Origin: CALAED01 sp035765195
GTDB taxonomy: Bacteria > Actinomycetota > Actinomycetes > Streptosporangiales > Streptosporangiaceae
Length of the DNA: 64,000 bases
Assembly (NCBI GenBank): GCA_035765195.1
Contig: DASTYC010000004.1
Span: 1 to 64,000 of the forward strand
Reading direction: 5' to 3'
The position numbers and the translations under genes were made by a program. Of the stretch, positions 35,601 through 44,253 are shown in pieces (the stretch's first letter is position 1; the number at the start of each line of letters is the position of its first letter). The notes under the pieces were generated by a model that was given only the letters and a program-made list of their open reading frames with translations, did no database searches and was not told the origin of the DNA.

Positions 35601-36909
35601 GCACGGCCGGGTGATGGAGGCCGGGCAGCTCGCCGCCGCTCTACTCGCGGTACGCGGCTCCGCCCTGGACGATCCGGCCACTCGGCTGGCGCTGGCCGGA
35701 GCGTGCGTACGGGCGGCCGTCGAGGCCGAGGAATATCTGGAGGACCCGCGGCTGGCCTGGCGGCGCAACGGCACGCGGATCCTCATCGCCTCGGTCGCCG
35801 ACGACGATCCCAGCGCGCCGAGCGAAGAGGAACTGCTCGACTTCGCGGTCGAGTTGGGCGCACGCGCCGACGAGCTGGTACGGCTGCCCGACGCGGCCCC
35901 GCTGCCGGGCGTCGATGCCGTACGGCGCGGTCTGGAGGCGGTGCGGCGGCCGGAGGGCATGTCGTCGCTGTCCGACATCGACCTGATATCGCTGGCCGCA
36001 GGCGCATCGCGGAACGCCGGTGTGACCGCTCGCCTCGAGCTTTACCCGCGCGATCTCGACGCCAAGAAGGCGCTGAGCCAGTCCGGCGTACTGAGCCACC
36101 TCGGCCAGCCGGGCATCGAGCCCGGCAAGTTGCGCGACCGCGTGCTCGCGCGCTTCCCCGAGCTGGCCCGGCTGCCCGCGCCCGGGCAGCTTCGCACGCT
36201 GCTGCGCGAGATGGGCCACCAGGTCGAGGTCGACACCGACGATCGCGGCGTCACCCGCTATGTGCTGCGGGGAAGCTCCGGACTCAGCGCGCTGGGGACG
36301 ACCTCTAGTGGATGGCGGAGCTTCGCCACCGCTCCCTCGGGCGTGTCGCCGCGCGCCGAGGCGCTGCGGCGGCTCACCATGTCGATCGACCACGGCGGGT
36401 TCCTCGCGGTCAAGGCGAGAGTGCCGCAGGCCGCGACCATACGGGACGAGCTGCGCACCCTGCCGGGAGTCACGCCGCTACACGTGACCGAGGTCTTCGT
36501 GGCGGCGCTGCGCGAGATCGTCGCCGCGCGTGGCAAGCCGCGGTGGGAGACGGTGCTGGCCGCGGACACCCCGGACGCCTCGCCCGCCGCCCGCACCGGC
36601 TTCGGGCGGCTACTCGACGACGTGTGGGCCCGGCTCGACGCGCGCATCCGGACGCTCGACGGCGTCGTCTTGCTGCACGACGCCACCCCGCTGGCCCGCT
36701 ACTCCGGCGGCATGGAACTGCTGACCCGGCTGGCCGCCGCCGCGCGGCAGGCGGACGAACCGCCGCACGGCCTGTGGCTGCTCTGCCCGATGGACGACCC
36801 GAGCCGGCCGGCGCTGCTGGACGAGCAGACGGTTTCCGCGCTCGGCGAGAACGAGCAGCTCACCGTGCCCAGCGGCGTCCTCGACAAGGACACAAGGAGA
36901 GCCTCATGA
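32623..36909 (+). CDS. pglW: BREX type 2 protein kinase PglW
   Basis: This 1428-residue multi-domain protein is the Ser/Thr kinase of the phage growth limitation (Pgl)/BREX type 2 system. A NERD nuclease-like domain is near residues 30-130 (EVDLLIATPGGVFLVEIKSH, with the D...ExK pattern). Next is a kinase-like domain with a broken catalytic loop (LYHRALAARSV near 343, no HRD Asp; DWQ in place of DFG), so probably a pseudokinase. A second kinase domain starts with LGKGSTAKA (about 530) and keeps HRDIKPDN (about 638) and FDFS (about 661), so it should be active. A helix-hairpin-helix (RLRGVGLGPRN) lies near 850. GTG 32623 or GTG 32647 is the start. The stop overlaps pglX (ATGA). Confidence 0.93.
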   Translation: MAQKRGLRVSNRWWGPRSDFPWEEDALRHIQDRMPLTEPYRAWQTFTFTAQSGHVREVDLLIATPGGVFLVEIKSHPGRATNEGGTWLFRGERIRTIENPLHLTDLKTKELRQQLQWGADRLGLKLRVPRIEPAVFLSAPDLRCEFDDVQRIKVFGRDGLEEQTGLPGIWSGLLGRAPSSAANRVDATFSRQLDKLRRQIGVQGLRKHRRVGPFELDPKAFDTGPTWVDFLAKNAALRDDQPRRIRIYLSELGATKHDRESTRRAARREYLALQGISHEGIVQAEQYSEEHEGGPSIVFRHGKDWQRLDYFMAEHGAELAVETRVEMIRQLAEAVDHAHRRHLYHRALAARSVYVEMDGRYPRLRICDWQVSARPTSGSSGRPTALDSSGSTSLSAHIEGAAGAYLAPEFGNADAQATQLDVFGLGALSHLVLTGTPPAANRKALFNRLSAESALVPSAISDDVSPNMDDLIRSATAVQPVDRYESVRDFLTCLEVVEDEITAPDDRDLPDLLEATRGSVVGEWQIVRILGKGSTAKALLATKNGYEQVLKVALNDGGRRRLFHEADQLRDIKYAHIVRYIDGPIQIGERWVLVLEQAGQQTLTQYLRHEGRLTIDDLESLGDQLFQAARYLEDQEVWHRDIKPDNLAIREMPKKSRRLVLFDFSLAGAADRDTQVGTAPYLDPFLGTDRRPVYDAAAERYAIAVTLHEMASAELPSWGDSVVEPRLLPKSVQLPQLAEDAFDPLLRARLATFFRTALHRDPAQRHSSLKEMQRAWSDVFRALDETPPATTSHTVNERPADAAEAREVSAAKVAAGTLLVAAGLSARALSAALQQLDVSTVGELVAIPAARIQRLRGVGLGPRNELVKRAGEWRRQLEVSERTEKTAKAVAAEPATTTEDLTRLSLDEVAETLAPKGRETNNVRVVRAVLALPDADGRPARVPPWAPLAAVAEDLGLGVREVGELLADARKRWARGVKAVTALRVTVRRILVEHGRVMEAGQLAAALLAVRGSALDDPATRLALAGACVRAAVEAEEYLEDPRLAWRRNGTRILIASVADDDPSAPSEEELLDFAVELGARADELVRLPDAAPLPGVDAVRRGLEAVRRPEGMSSLSDIDLISLAAGASRNAGVTARLELYPRDLDAKKALSQSGVLSHLGQPGIEPGKLRDRVLARFPELARLPAPGQLRTLLREMGHQVEVDTDDRGVTRYVLRGSSGLSALGTTSSGWRSFATAPSGVSPRAEALRRLTMSIDHGGFLAVKARVPQAATIRDELRTLPGVTPLHVTEVFVAALREIVAARGKPRWETVLAADTPDASPAARTGFGRLLDDVWARLDARIRTLDGVVLLHDATPLARYSGGMELLTRLAAAARQADEPPHGLWLLCPMDDPSRPALLDEQTVSALGENEQLTVPSGVLDKDTRRAS

Positions 36910-39900
36910 TCGACAAGGACGCACTCCTCACCGACTTGAAGGCCCAAGTCCGCACCCTCGAAGACGACCTTCGCGAACGCAGCGAAGAGGTCGCCGAGTT
37001 CGACAGCTCACTGCGCAAGGAATGGCAGTCCGCCCGGGACGCGAAACGTATGGCCGCCACCTATGAGTCGTGGCTGGACGGGCAGGTCACCCAGTCAGCC
37101 GTGGCCTGGGTCCTCGGCACGGTCTTCTTGCGGTTCTGCGAGGACAACGGGTTAATCGACCTGCCGTATCTCGCCGGGCCGGGCGAACGGCTCGCCATCG
37201 CCAAGGAACGCCAGCAGGCCTTCTTCGAGCTCCCGGAGAACCGCGAGAAGACCGACCGAGAGTGGATCACCGAGGGCTTCACCGCGATGTCCTCGGCATC
37301 CCCGGTGGTGGCCGGCCTGTACGACCGCGCGCACAACCCAATGTGGCGGATCACCCCATCGCTCGATGCGGCCAAGGGGTTAATCGCCTTCTGGCGGCAG
37401 CGCGGCGACGACGGCGAAATCGTCCACGACTTCACCGACGACACCTGGAACACCCGCTTCCTCGGCGACCTCTACCAGGATCTCTCCGACCACGCCAAGA
37501 AGACCTACGCGCTGCTGCAAACGCCGGAGTTCGTCGAAGAGTTCATCCTCGATCTGACGCTCGAACCCGCCGTCGACGAGTTCGGTCTCGACCCCGACCC
37601 GCCGAACAGCCCAGCCAACCTGCCCAATGGCCTCCGCCTGATCGACCCGACCTGCGGCTCCGGCCACTTCCTGCTCGGCGCCTTCCATCGGCTGCTCGCC
37701 AAGTGGCAGCAACGCGCCCCCGGCGCCGATCGCTGGGACCTCATCAACCGAGCCCTCTACAGCATCCACGGCGTCGACAAGAACCCTTTCGCCGTCGCCA
37801 TCGCCCGCTTCCGCCTCCTCCTCGCCGCCATGCAAGCGGGCGAAGTCAAACGCCTCGCCGACACCCCTGGGTTCGCCCTCAACATCGCCGTCGGAGACTC
37901 CCTCCTCCACGGTCGCGGCGCCCCCGGCGTCCAAACAGATCTGCTCAGCGACACAGAGGTTTTCACCTACGCCACCGAAGACATCGGCGACTACAAATCC
38001 GTCGACCTTCTCGCCGCAAATACTTACCACGTCGTAGTCGGCAACCCGCCCTACATCACCGTCAAGGACAGCCAAGAGAACGAGAACTACCGCAAGGCAT
38101 ACAAAGAAGTGTGTGCCGGGAAGTACGCCCTTTCGGCCCCCTTCGCCGATCGATTCTTCTTCCTTGCAGTCAGGGCGGGCGGCGACCGTCGAGGCGCTGG
38201 CCATGTTGGCGCGATAACGGCAAACTCCTTTATGAAACGAGAATTTGGAAAGAAACTCATTGAGGACTTCTTCGCACAGAGAATAGACCTCACCCATGCC
38301 ATCGATACGTCTGGGGCTTATATCCCTGGACATGGCACACCAACAGTAATCTTTGTGGGCCGGAACAGGATGCCAGGTCCTCAGCCAACCCGAGCGATAA
38401 TGGGTAAGCGCGGTGAACCTCAGCAGCCCGAAGATCCGGGCAATGGACTGGTTTGGCGGGCCATTGTTGACCAGGTTCATCGGCCCGGTACCGAAAGTGA
38501 GTGGATCAGTGTCGCCGATCTACCTCATGAGGCACTACATAATCATCCATGGAGTCTCAGCGGCGGCGGTGCATCTGATCTGATTAAGCAGTTCGAAGTG
38601 GTCAGCAAGGTACAGATTCGCGCATTTATCAAACGCATCGGGTTCTACGGTGTCATGGGAACAGACGAAGCTATGATCGCACCCTTAACAACCTTCAAAA
38701 GAAACTCGGTTGAAGGCGACTTCCACGAGCGTCTCGTTATCGGGGACGAGGTCCGCGACTGGAGTATATCAGAAGGGGACCATGCCTTTCATCCGTATGA
38801 TTCTGACAAGAACCTTATCTCACTATCCGCAGTTCCAGGTCATTGGAAGCGGATCTGGCCTTATCGTACTGAACTCGGCAGCCGGGCCACCTTCTCTAAG
38901 GGTACATACTTCTCCGATGGCCGACCTTGGCATGAGTGGCATCAGCTCCCCAAGGATCATGGCACACATGAATTCTCGCTCTCATTTGCGGAGGTGGCGA
39001 CACACAACCACTTCGTACTAGACAGAGGAGGGAAGGTCTTTAACAGGACTGCCCCTGTAATCAAATTGCCGGACGGGGCAAGCGAGGCCACCCATTTGGC
39101 TCTTGTCGGTCTGCTCAATAGCTCGACTATTTGCTTCTGGCTCAAGCAAGTCTGTCACTGTAAAGGCAGCACGGTGGATAGCAAAGGAGCCCGGCAGACG
39201 ACGGTCCCCTGGGAGGACTTTTATCAGTTCAACGGCACCAAAGTTGGCAAGCTGCCTCTTCCCCCAGAGCTCCCGCTGGAGTTTGGGCGAGAGCTGGACA
39301 AGCTAGCACAGGGGCTGGCTGCTGTGGAGCCATCTGTGATGGCCACGGAGGGTGTTCCGACGCGGGATTGGCTGGATGAGGCCAAGGCTGAACATGCGGG
39401 CACCCGCGGGCGGATGATCTCTCTGCAGGAGGAGCTGGATTGGGAGGTCTACCGGCTCTACGGGTTGCTCTCTGATCAGGAAGCGGCTGAGCTGCGGGCC
39501 GAGGCGAATGAAGTTCCTGTGTTGAAGCTAGGTGAGCGGGCGTTCGAGATCGTGCTGGCGCGGAAGGTGGCGCGAGGGGAGATCGAGACGCAGTGGTTCG
39601 CGCGGCATGGGTCGACGCCGATTACGGAGGTGCCGCGGCATTGGCCGGAGGCGTACCGGCGGGTCGTGGGGAAGCGGATCGAGACGATCGAGAAGCGGCG
39701 GGATATCGCGCTGATCGAGCGGCCGGAGTGCAAGCGACGGTGGCAGTCGGAGCCGTGGGAGAAGAAGGAGAAGGCGGCGCTCCGGAATTGGCTGCTCGAT
39801 CGGTGTGAGGACCGCGATCTGTGGTTCGCGCCCGATGACATGGGCAATGCGCAGCCGCGGCCGATGACGGTGAACAGGCTGGCGGACCGGTTGCGCGGTG

Positions 39901-40559
39901 ACGCCGACTTCGTTTCGGTGGCGCGGCTCTATGCGGGTGCGGACGCCGAACTGGCGAATGTGCTCACCGAGATCATTGACGCCGAGCACGTCCCGTGCCT
40001 GGCGGCGCTGCGCTACAAGGACACCGGAATGCGCAAGCGAGCGCAATGGGAGCACGTCTGGGACCTGCAGCGCGAGGAGGACGCCAGTGGCGAGCGGCTC
40101 GATATCCCGGTGCCGCCGAAGTACGCGTCCGCAGACTTCCGTAAGACCTCGTACTGGCGTAACCGCGGCAAGCTGGATGTGCCGAAGGAGCGGTTCATCT
40201 CCTACCCAGGCGCGAGCCCGGACGGCGACGGGTCGTTGCTGTTGGGCTGGGCGGGCTGGGATCACCGCGAGCAGGCGCATGCGCTGATGACGCTGATCGA
40301 GGAGCGAACCAGCCGCGACGGGTGGCACGCCGACCGGCTGACGCCGCTGATCGCGGGGCTGGCCGAGGTGCTCCCGTGGGTGCGGCAGTGGCATGGCGAC
40401 GTCGATCCGGCGTTCGGGATGAGCCCGGCCGACGCCTTCGGCGCGTACCTGGAGGACCAGCAGCGCCGCCACGGGCTCACCGCCGACGACCTTCGCGCCT
40501 GGCGACCGGCCGGCAGCGGCCGCGGCCGAAAACCGCGCGCCAAGAAGACGACCACATAG
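36906..40559 (+). CDS. pglX: BREX type 2 adenine-specific DNA methyltransferase PglX
   Basis: This is a 1217-residue methyltransferase. The SAM-binding motif DPTCGSGHFLL lies near residue 249 and the catalytic NPPY motif near 380 (VGNPPYITVKDSQ), as expected for an N6-adenine enzyme. In BREX the enzyme marks host DNA and supplies target recognition; in S. coelicolor it is toxic without PglZ. The segment from about residue 415 to 815 (nt 38150-39350), the likely target-recognition region, is much AT-richer than the rest: bases 38221-38280 have 23 G+C of 60. I see no homopolymer run of seven or more, so the G-tract phase switch described in S. coelicolor pglX is absent here. ATG 36906 overlaps pglW. 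Confidence 0.95.
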   Translation: MIDKDALLTDLKAQVRTLEDDLRERSEEVAEFDSSLRKEWQSARDAKRMAATYESWLDGQVTQSAVAWVLGTVFLRFCEDNGLIDLPYLAGPGERLAIAKERQQAFFELPENREKTDREWITEGFTAMSSASPVVAGLYDRAHNPMWRITPSLDAAKGLIAFWRQRGDDGEIVHDFTDDTWNTRFLGDLYQDLSDHAKKTYALLQTPEFVEEFILDLTLEPAVDEFGLDPDPPNSPANLPNGLRLIDPTCGSGHFLLGAFHRLLAKWQQRAPGADRWDLINRALYSIHGVDKNPFAVAIARFRLLLAAMQAGEVKRLADTPGFALNIAVGDSLLHGRGAPGVQTDLLSDTEVFTYATEDIGDYKSVDLLAANTYHVVVGNPPYITVKDSQENENYRKAYKEVCAGKYALSAPFADRFFFLAVRAGGDRRGAGHVGAITANSFMKREFGKKLIEDFFAQRIDLTHAIDTSGAYIPGHGTPTVIFVGRNRMPGPQPTRAIMGKRGEPQQPEDPGNGLVWRAIVDQVHRPGTESEWISVADLPHEALHNHPWSLSGGGASDLIKQFEVVSKVQIRAFIKRIGFYGVMGTDEAMIAPLTTFKRNSVEGDFHERLVIGDEVRDWSISEGDHAFHPYDSDKNLISLSAVPGHWKRIWPYRTELGSRATFSKGTYFSDGRPWHEWHQLPKDHGTHEFSLSFAEVATHNHFVLDRGGKVFNRTAPVIKLPDGASEATHLALVGLLNSSTICFWLKQVCHCKGSTVDSKGARQTTVPWEDFYQFNGTKVGKLPLPPELPLEFGRELDKLAQGLAAVEPSVMATEGVPTRDWLDEAKAEHAGTRGRMISLQEELDWEVYRLYGLLSDQEAAELRAEANEVPVLKLGERAFEIVLARKVARGEIETQWFARHGSTPITEVPRHWPEAYRRVVGKRIETIEKRRDIALIERPECKRRWQSEPWEKKEKAALRNWLLDRCEDRDLWFAPDDMGNAQPRPMTVNRLADRLRGDADFVSVARLYAGADAELANVLTEIIDAEHVPCLAALRYKDTGMRKRAQWEHVWDLQREEDASGERLDIPVPPKYASADFRKTSYWRNRGKLDVPKERFISYPGASPDGDGSLLLGWAGWDHREQAHALMTLIEERTSRDGWHADRLTPLIAGLAEVLPWVRQWHGDVDPAFGMSPADAFGAYLEDQQRRHGLTADDLRAWRPAGSGRGRKPRAKKTTT

Positions 40560-40596
40560 CCGCGTCCGCAGCCGAGGAGACGAGAAAGACAACGAC

Positions 40597-43500
40597 ATGG
40601 CCCCCCAGCTACTCCTACGCGACCTCATCGAGATCCCCGATCGCGTGCACGCCGGTGACTACGTGCTCACCCTGTCGAAAGGTGTGGAGCAGGACTCCAC
40701 GATCCGGGACTACGTGGTGACCAAGCAGCTCGAAGGCTGTTTCGACGAGGCGCTCGGGTTAATCCAGTCGGCGGTGGAAGGGCGAACGTCGCTGGGGGCC
40801 TATCTGGACGGGTCGTTCGGCTCCGGGAAGAGCCACTTCATGGCGATGCTGCACGCGATCTTGAGCGGCAACCCGGAGGCGCGCGGCAAGAAGGGCCTGG
40901 TCGAGGTCGTCGCCAAGCACGACGCGTGGCTGCGCGGGCGGCGGTTCCTGTTGGTGCCCTACCACATGCCCGACTCGACCTCGCTGGACTCCGCGATCCT
41001 CGGCGGCTACGTCGACCACGTGCGCAAGCTGCACCCCGACAAGCCGCTGCCGGCCGTCTACCGAGACGAAGGGCTGCTCGCGGACGCGCGCGAGCTGCGC
41101 GGCACCCTGGGCGACGAGGCGTTCATCGCCGGGCTGCTCACCGACAGCGAGTGGAGCGAGCGCAACTGGGACAGCGGTTCGCTGGACAAGGCACTGTCCG
41201 CGCCGCCCGGCGACCGGGATCGCATGCAACTGGTCGGCGAGCTGCTCACCACGCATTTCAAGCGGTACGCGCAGGCGGTCAGCGGCACCGCCGAGTCGTT
41301 CATCGAGCTCGACAAGGGGCTGGCCGAGATCAGCCGGCACGCGAAGAACGTGCTCGGCTACGACGCGGTCGTGCTGCTGCTCGACGAACTGGTGCTGTGG
41401 CTGTCCAGCTACATCGGCAACCCAGAACGGATCAAAGAGGAGGCGCAGAAGGTCTCCAAGCTGGTGGAATCGGCCGAGCACGAGCGGCCCGCGCCGATCA
41501 TCAGCCTGATCCCCCGCCAGCGGGACCTACGCGACCTGGTCAGCCGGGACACCGCGGGCGCGACCACGGCCAGCCTGTTCGACACGTTGAAATACTGGGA
41601 CGGCCGGTTCGACCACATCAAGCTGGAGGACCGCAACCTCCCCGTCATCGTGCAGGCCCGGCTGCTGCGGCCAAAGAGCCCCGAGGCCCAGGCGGAGCTG
41701 GACGCCGCCTTCGTACGCACCAACGCCATCCACCCAGAAGTGTGGGAGGCGCTCATCGACGCCCAGGGCGGCGCGGGCGACCGGGACGCCTTCCGCGCGA
41801 CCTACCCGTTCAGTCCCGCGTTCCTGCACGCGATGGTCGACATCTCCGGGGCGCTGCAGCGACAGCGCACCGCGCTGAAGCTGATGCAAGAGCTGCTCGT
41901 CGCCTACCGCGATCTGCTTCCGGTGGGCCAGCTGATGCCGCTCGGCGCCATCTACGACGTGCTGGCCGGCGGCTCCGACAAGCCGTTCACCGACAAGCTG
42001 CGCGACGAGTTCGAGCAGGCCAAGACCTTCTACACCCGCCGGCTGCGCCCCTACCTGCTGGCCAAGCACAGGCTCACCGAGGAGCAGGCTCGCGAACTGC
42101 CGTCGCGGCACGCCTTCCGCGCCGACGACCTGGTGGTCAAGACGCTGCTGCTGGCCGCGCTGGTGCCGAACGTGCCAGCGCTGCGCAATCTCACCGCCAG
42201 CCACCTGGCCGCGCTGAACCACGGCTCCATCGCCACCATGATCCCCGGTCAGGACCGGGCGGTGGTCGCCAAGACGCTCCGCGAGCTCGCCGGGGAGTTC
42301 GGCGAGATCCGCGTGTCGGGCACCGACGACCCGAGCGTCGAGGTCGCGCTCATCGGCGTCGACACCGCCGCGATCCTGCAGCAGGTACGGCACGTCGACG
42401 ACGACGCGGCCAAGCGGAGCCTGCTCAAGTCGCTGCTGTGGGAGGAGTTCGGCGTCACCGCCCGCCAGGGCGAGTTCGTCAGCACCCGGCTGATCTTCTG
42501 GAAGGGCACGGAACGTACGGTCGAGCTGGTGTTCGCCAACGTCCGCGACCGAGACGTGGCCGACGGGCAGTTCAAGCCGGAGTTGCCCGGTGCGCTGCGG
42601 GTCGTCGTCGACTATCCCTTCGACACGGCGACGCACTCCCCCAACGAGGACCGAAGCCGCGTCTGGAAGCTCCAGGAACAGCTGCCCCAGGAGCTCACCC
42701 TGGTGTGGTTGCCGTCGTTCCTGTCCCCGGAGCGGATGGGCGAGCTGGGTGACCTGGTCGTCATCTCGCACATCCTGGAGCTGCCGTCCCGCCTCGACGA
42801 TCTCACCCCGCACCTGACCTCGGAGGACCGGTACCACGCGCGTACCCAGCTCGAAAGCCGGAAGGCCGCGCTCACCACCAAGCTGCGGGATGCGCTCAAG
42901 CGGGCGTACGGCCTGCTGGGCCCGGACGACGCGGATCTCGGCGCGCGGGCCGAAGAGCATGTGCTTGCGCTGGACTCCCGGTTGGACATCAGGCCGCCCG
43001 CGGGGCTGGCGCTCGGCGACGCCCTGCAGCGCATCTGCGGTCAGCTGCTCGACCACGCCTATCCCAAGCACCCCGATTTCGACCCGGAGGGCAGACGTCA
43101 GGTCTTCAAGAAGACCGAGCTGACCACCGTGTTCCGGGCGGTGGAGCAGGCGGCTCAGAACAAGGTCGGTCGGCTGGAAGTGCCCAGGACCGACCTGCCG
43201 GTGTTGCGCCGCATCGCCAACCCGCTCGGGATCGCCACGGTGGGCGAGGTGTTCGTGCTGCGCGATGAGTGGAAGCTGCTCATTGATCGAGCGGCGGCGC
43301 GCTCGGGCAGGGCGACAGGCGAGCTGCGCGTCGGCGACATCCGCTCGTGGATCAACGAGGAACAACCCGGCCTGCCCGAGCTGATCGTCGATCTGCTGGT
43401 GGTCTGCTACGCCGCCCAGACCGACCGCGCCTGGATGCGCGCCGGGCAGCCGATTCCGCCGCCCGAGATGGGCAGACTCGCCCCCGACATGACCCTCCGC

Positions 43501-44253
43501 ATGGTCGACCTGCCGACCGAGGAGGAATTTCGCGAGGCCGGTCACCGCGCGGTGCACATCTTCGGTCTCGGCCGCCAGCCAGTGCGCACCGCCCGCGCGG
43601 TTCAGGCGCTGGCCGACGGAGTACGGGACCGAGCCCGGGTGCTGCTGTCGCTCGCGGAGCGGCTGCAACGGCAACTGGAGGCGCACGCCGGCACTCTGGA
43701 CCTGGACGACCGCTCGCCCCGGCTGGCCACCGCCCGCACGGTCGCCGGACTGCTCAACGAGCTCACCGGGCTGAGCGGCGACGCGACCGCGCTGGTGGGC
43801 GCGCTCGCCGGCTACGAGCTTCCCCGCGAAGGCGAAATCTACAAGGCGAGCCTGGACCACGCGGACGAGCTCACCGCGACGCTGACCGAGATGCGGTGGC
43901 CCATCCTGGACCGGCTCCCCACACTCGCCGACAGCTCGGAGGCCAAGGCCGGCCAGGCCCGGGCGATCCTCGACCGGCTGCGTGCCGCCGCCCGTCATGA
44001 CGAACACGACAAGGCGCTGGGCCCAGTCCTCCGCGAAGCCGAGCAGAACGCGATCAACTTGATCATCGAACGGCCGCCGCCTCCGCCTCCTCTGCCCCCT
44101 CCTCCGCCACCGCCGCCACCACCACCTGAGCTCGTGGTCAGACAGGCCGCGGCGGCTCAGGTGCCAAGAGTGATCGAAGAGCTACGCGCGCAGGCGCTGG
44201 CGGAGCCGGATGCCACGTTCGAGATCACCTGGCGGATCGTGGACGAGCCGTGA
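40597..44253 (+). CDS. pglY: BREX type 2 P-loop ATPase PglY
   Basis: This is a 1218-residue ATPase. Walker A is GSFGSGKSHF (residues 71-80) and Walker B is VLLLDELVLWL (about 258-268). The length fits PglY/BrxC-like proteins (DUF6079 in type 2), which are essential for BREX defence and are thought to drive the DNA-bound complex. Near the C-terminus (about 1159-1177) runs a poly-proline stretch with only one Leu among the Pro residues, probably a flexible linker. ATG 40597 follows a GGAGACGAGAAAG site, 37 bases after pglX, the only gap inside the first five gene junctions. The stop overlaps the pglZ GTG (GTGA at 44250). Confidence 0.94.
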   Translation: MAPQLLLRDLIEIPDRVHAGDYVLTLSKGVEQDSTIRDYVVTKQLEGCFDEALGLIQSAVEGRTSLGAYLDGSFGSGKSHFMAMLHAILSGNPEARGKKGLVEVVAKHDAWLRGRRFLLVPYHMPDSTSLDSAILGGYVDHVRKLHPDKPLPAVYRDEGLLADARELRGTLGDEAFIAGLLTDSEWSERNWDSGSLDKALSAPPGDRDRMQLVGELLTTHFKRYAQAVSGTAESFIELDKGLAEISRHAKNVLGYDAVVLLLDELVLWLSSYIGNPERIKEEAQKVSKLVESAEHERPAPIISLIPRQRDLRDLVSRDTAGATTASLFDTLKYWDGRFDHIKLEDRNLPVIVQARLLRPKSPEAQAELDAAFVRTNAIHPEVWEALIDAQGGAGDRDAFRATYPFSPAFLHAMVDISGALQRQRTALKLMQELLVAYRDLLPVGQLMPLGAIYDVLAGGSDKPFTDKLRDEFEQAKTFYTRRLRPYLLAKHRLTEEQARELPSRHAFRADDLVVKTLLLAALVPNVPALRNLTASHLAALNHGSIATMIPGQDRAVVAKTLRELAGEFGEIRVSGTDDPSVEVALIGVDTAAILQQVRHVDDDAAKRSLLKSLLWEEFGVTARQGEFVSTRLIFWKGTERTVELVFANVRDRDVADGQFKPELPGALRVVVDYPFDTATHSPNEDRSRVWKLQEQLPQELTLVWLPSFLSPERMGELGDLVVISHILELPSRLDDLTPHLTSEDRYHARTQLESRKAALTTKLRDALKRAYGLLGPDDADLGARAEEHVLALDSRLDIRPPAGLALGDALQRICGQLLDHAYPKHPDFDPEGRRQVFKKTELTTVFRAVEQAAQNKVGRLEVPRTDLPVLRRIANPLGIATVGEVFVLRDEWKLLIDRAAARSGRATGELRVGDIRSWINEEQPGLPELIVDLLVVCYAAQTDRAWMRAGQPIPPPEMGRLAPDMTLRMVDLPTEEEFREAGHRAVHIFGLGRQPVRTARAVQALADGVRDRARVLLSLAERLQRQLEAHAGTLDLDDRSPRLATARTVAGLLNELTGLSGDATALVGALAGYELPREGEIYKASLDHADELTATLTEMRWPILDRLPTLADSSEAKAGQARAILDRLRAAARHDEHDKALGPVLREAEQNAINLIIERPPPPPPLPPPPPPPPPPPELVVRQAAAAQVPRVIEELRAQALAEPDATFEITWRIVDEP

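Noticed and set aside
41527..44007. 826-residue open frame on the minus strand inside pglY
   Set aside because: PglY has clear Walker motifs on the plus strand; the antisense frame is a compositional artefact.
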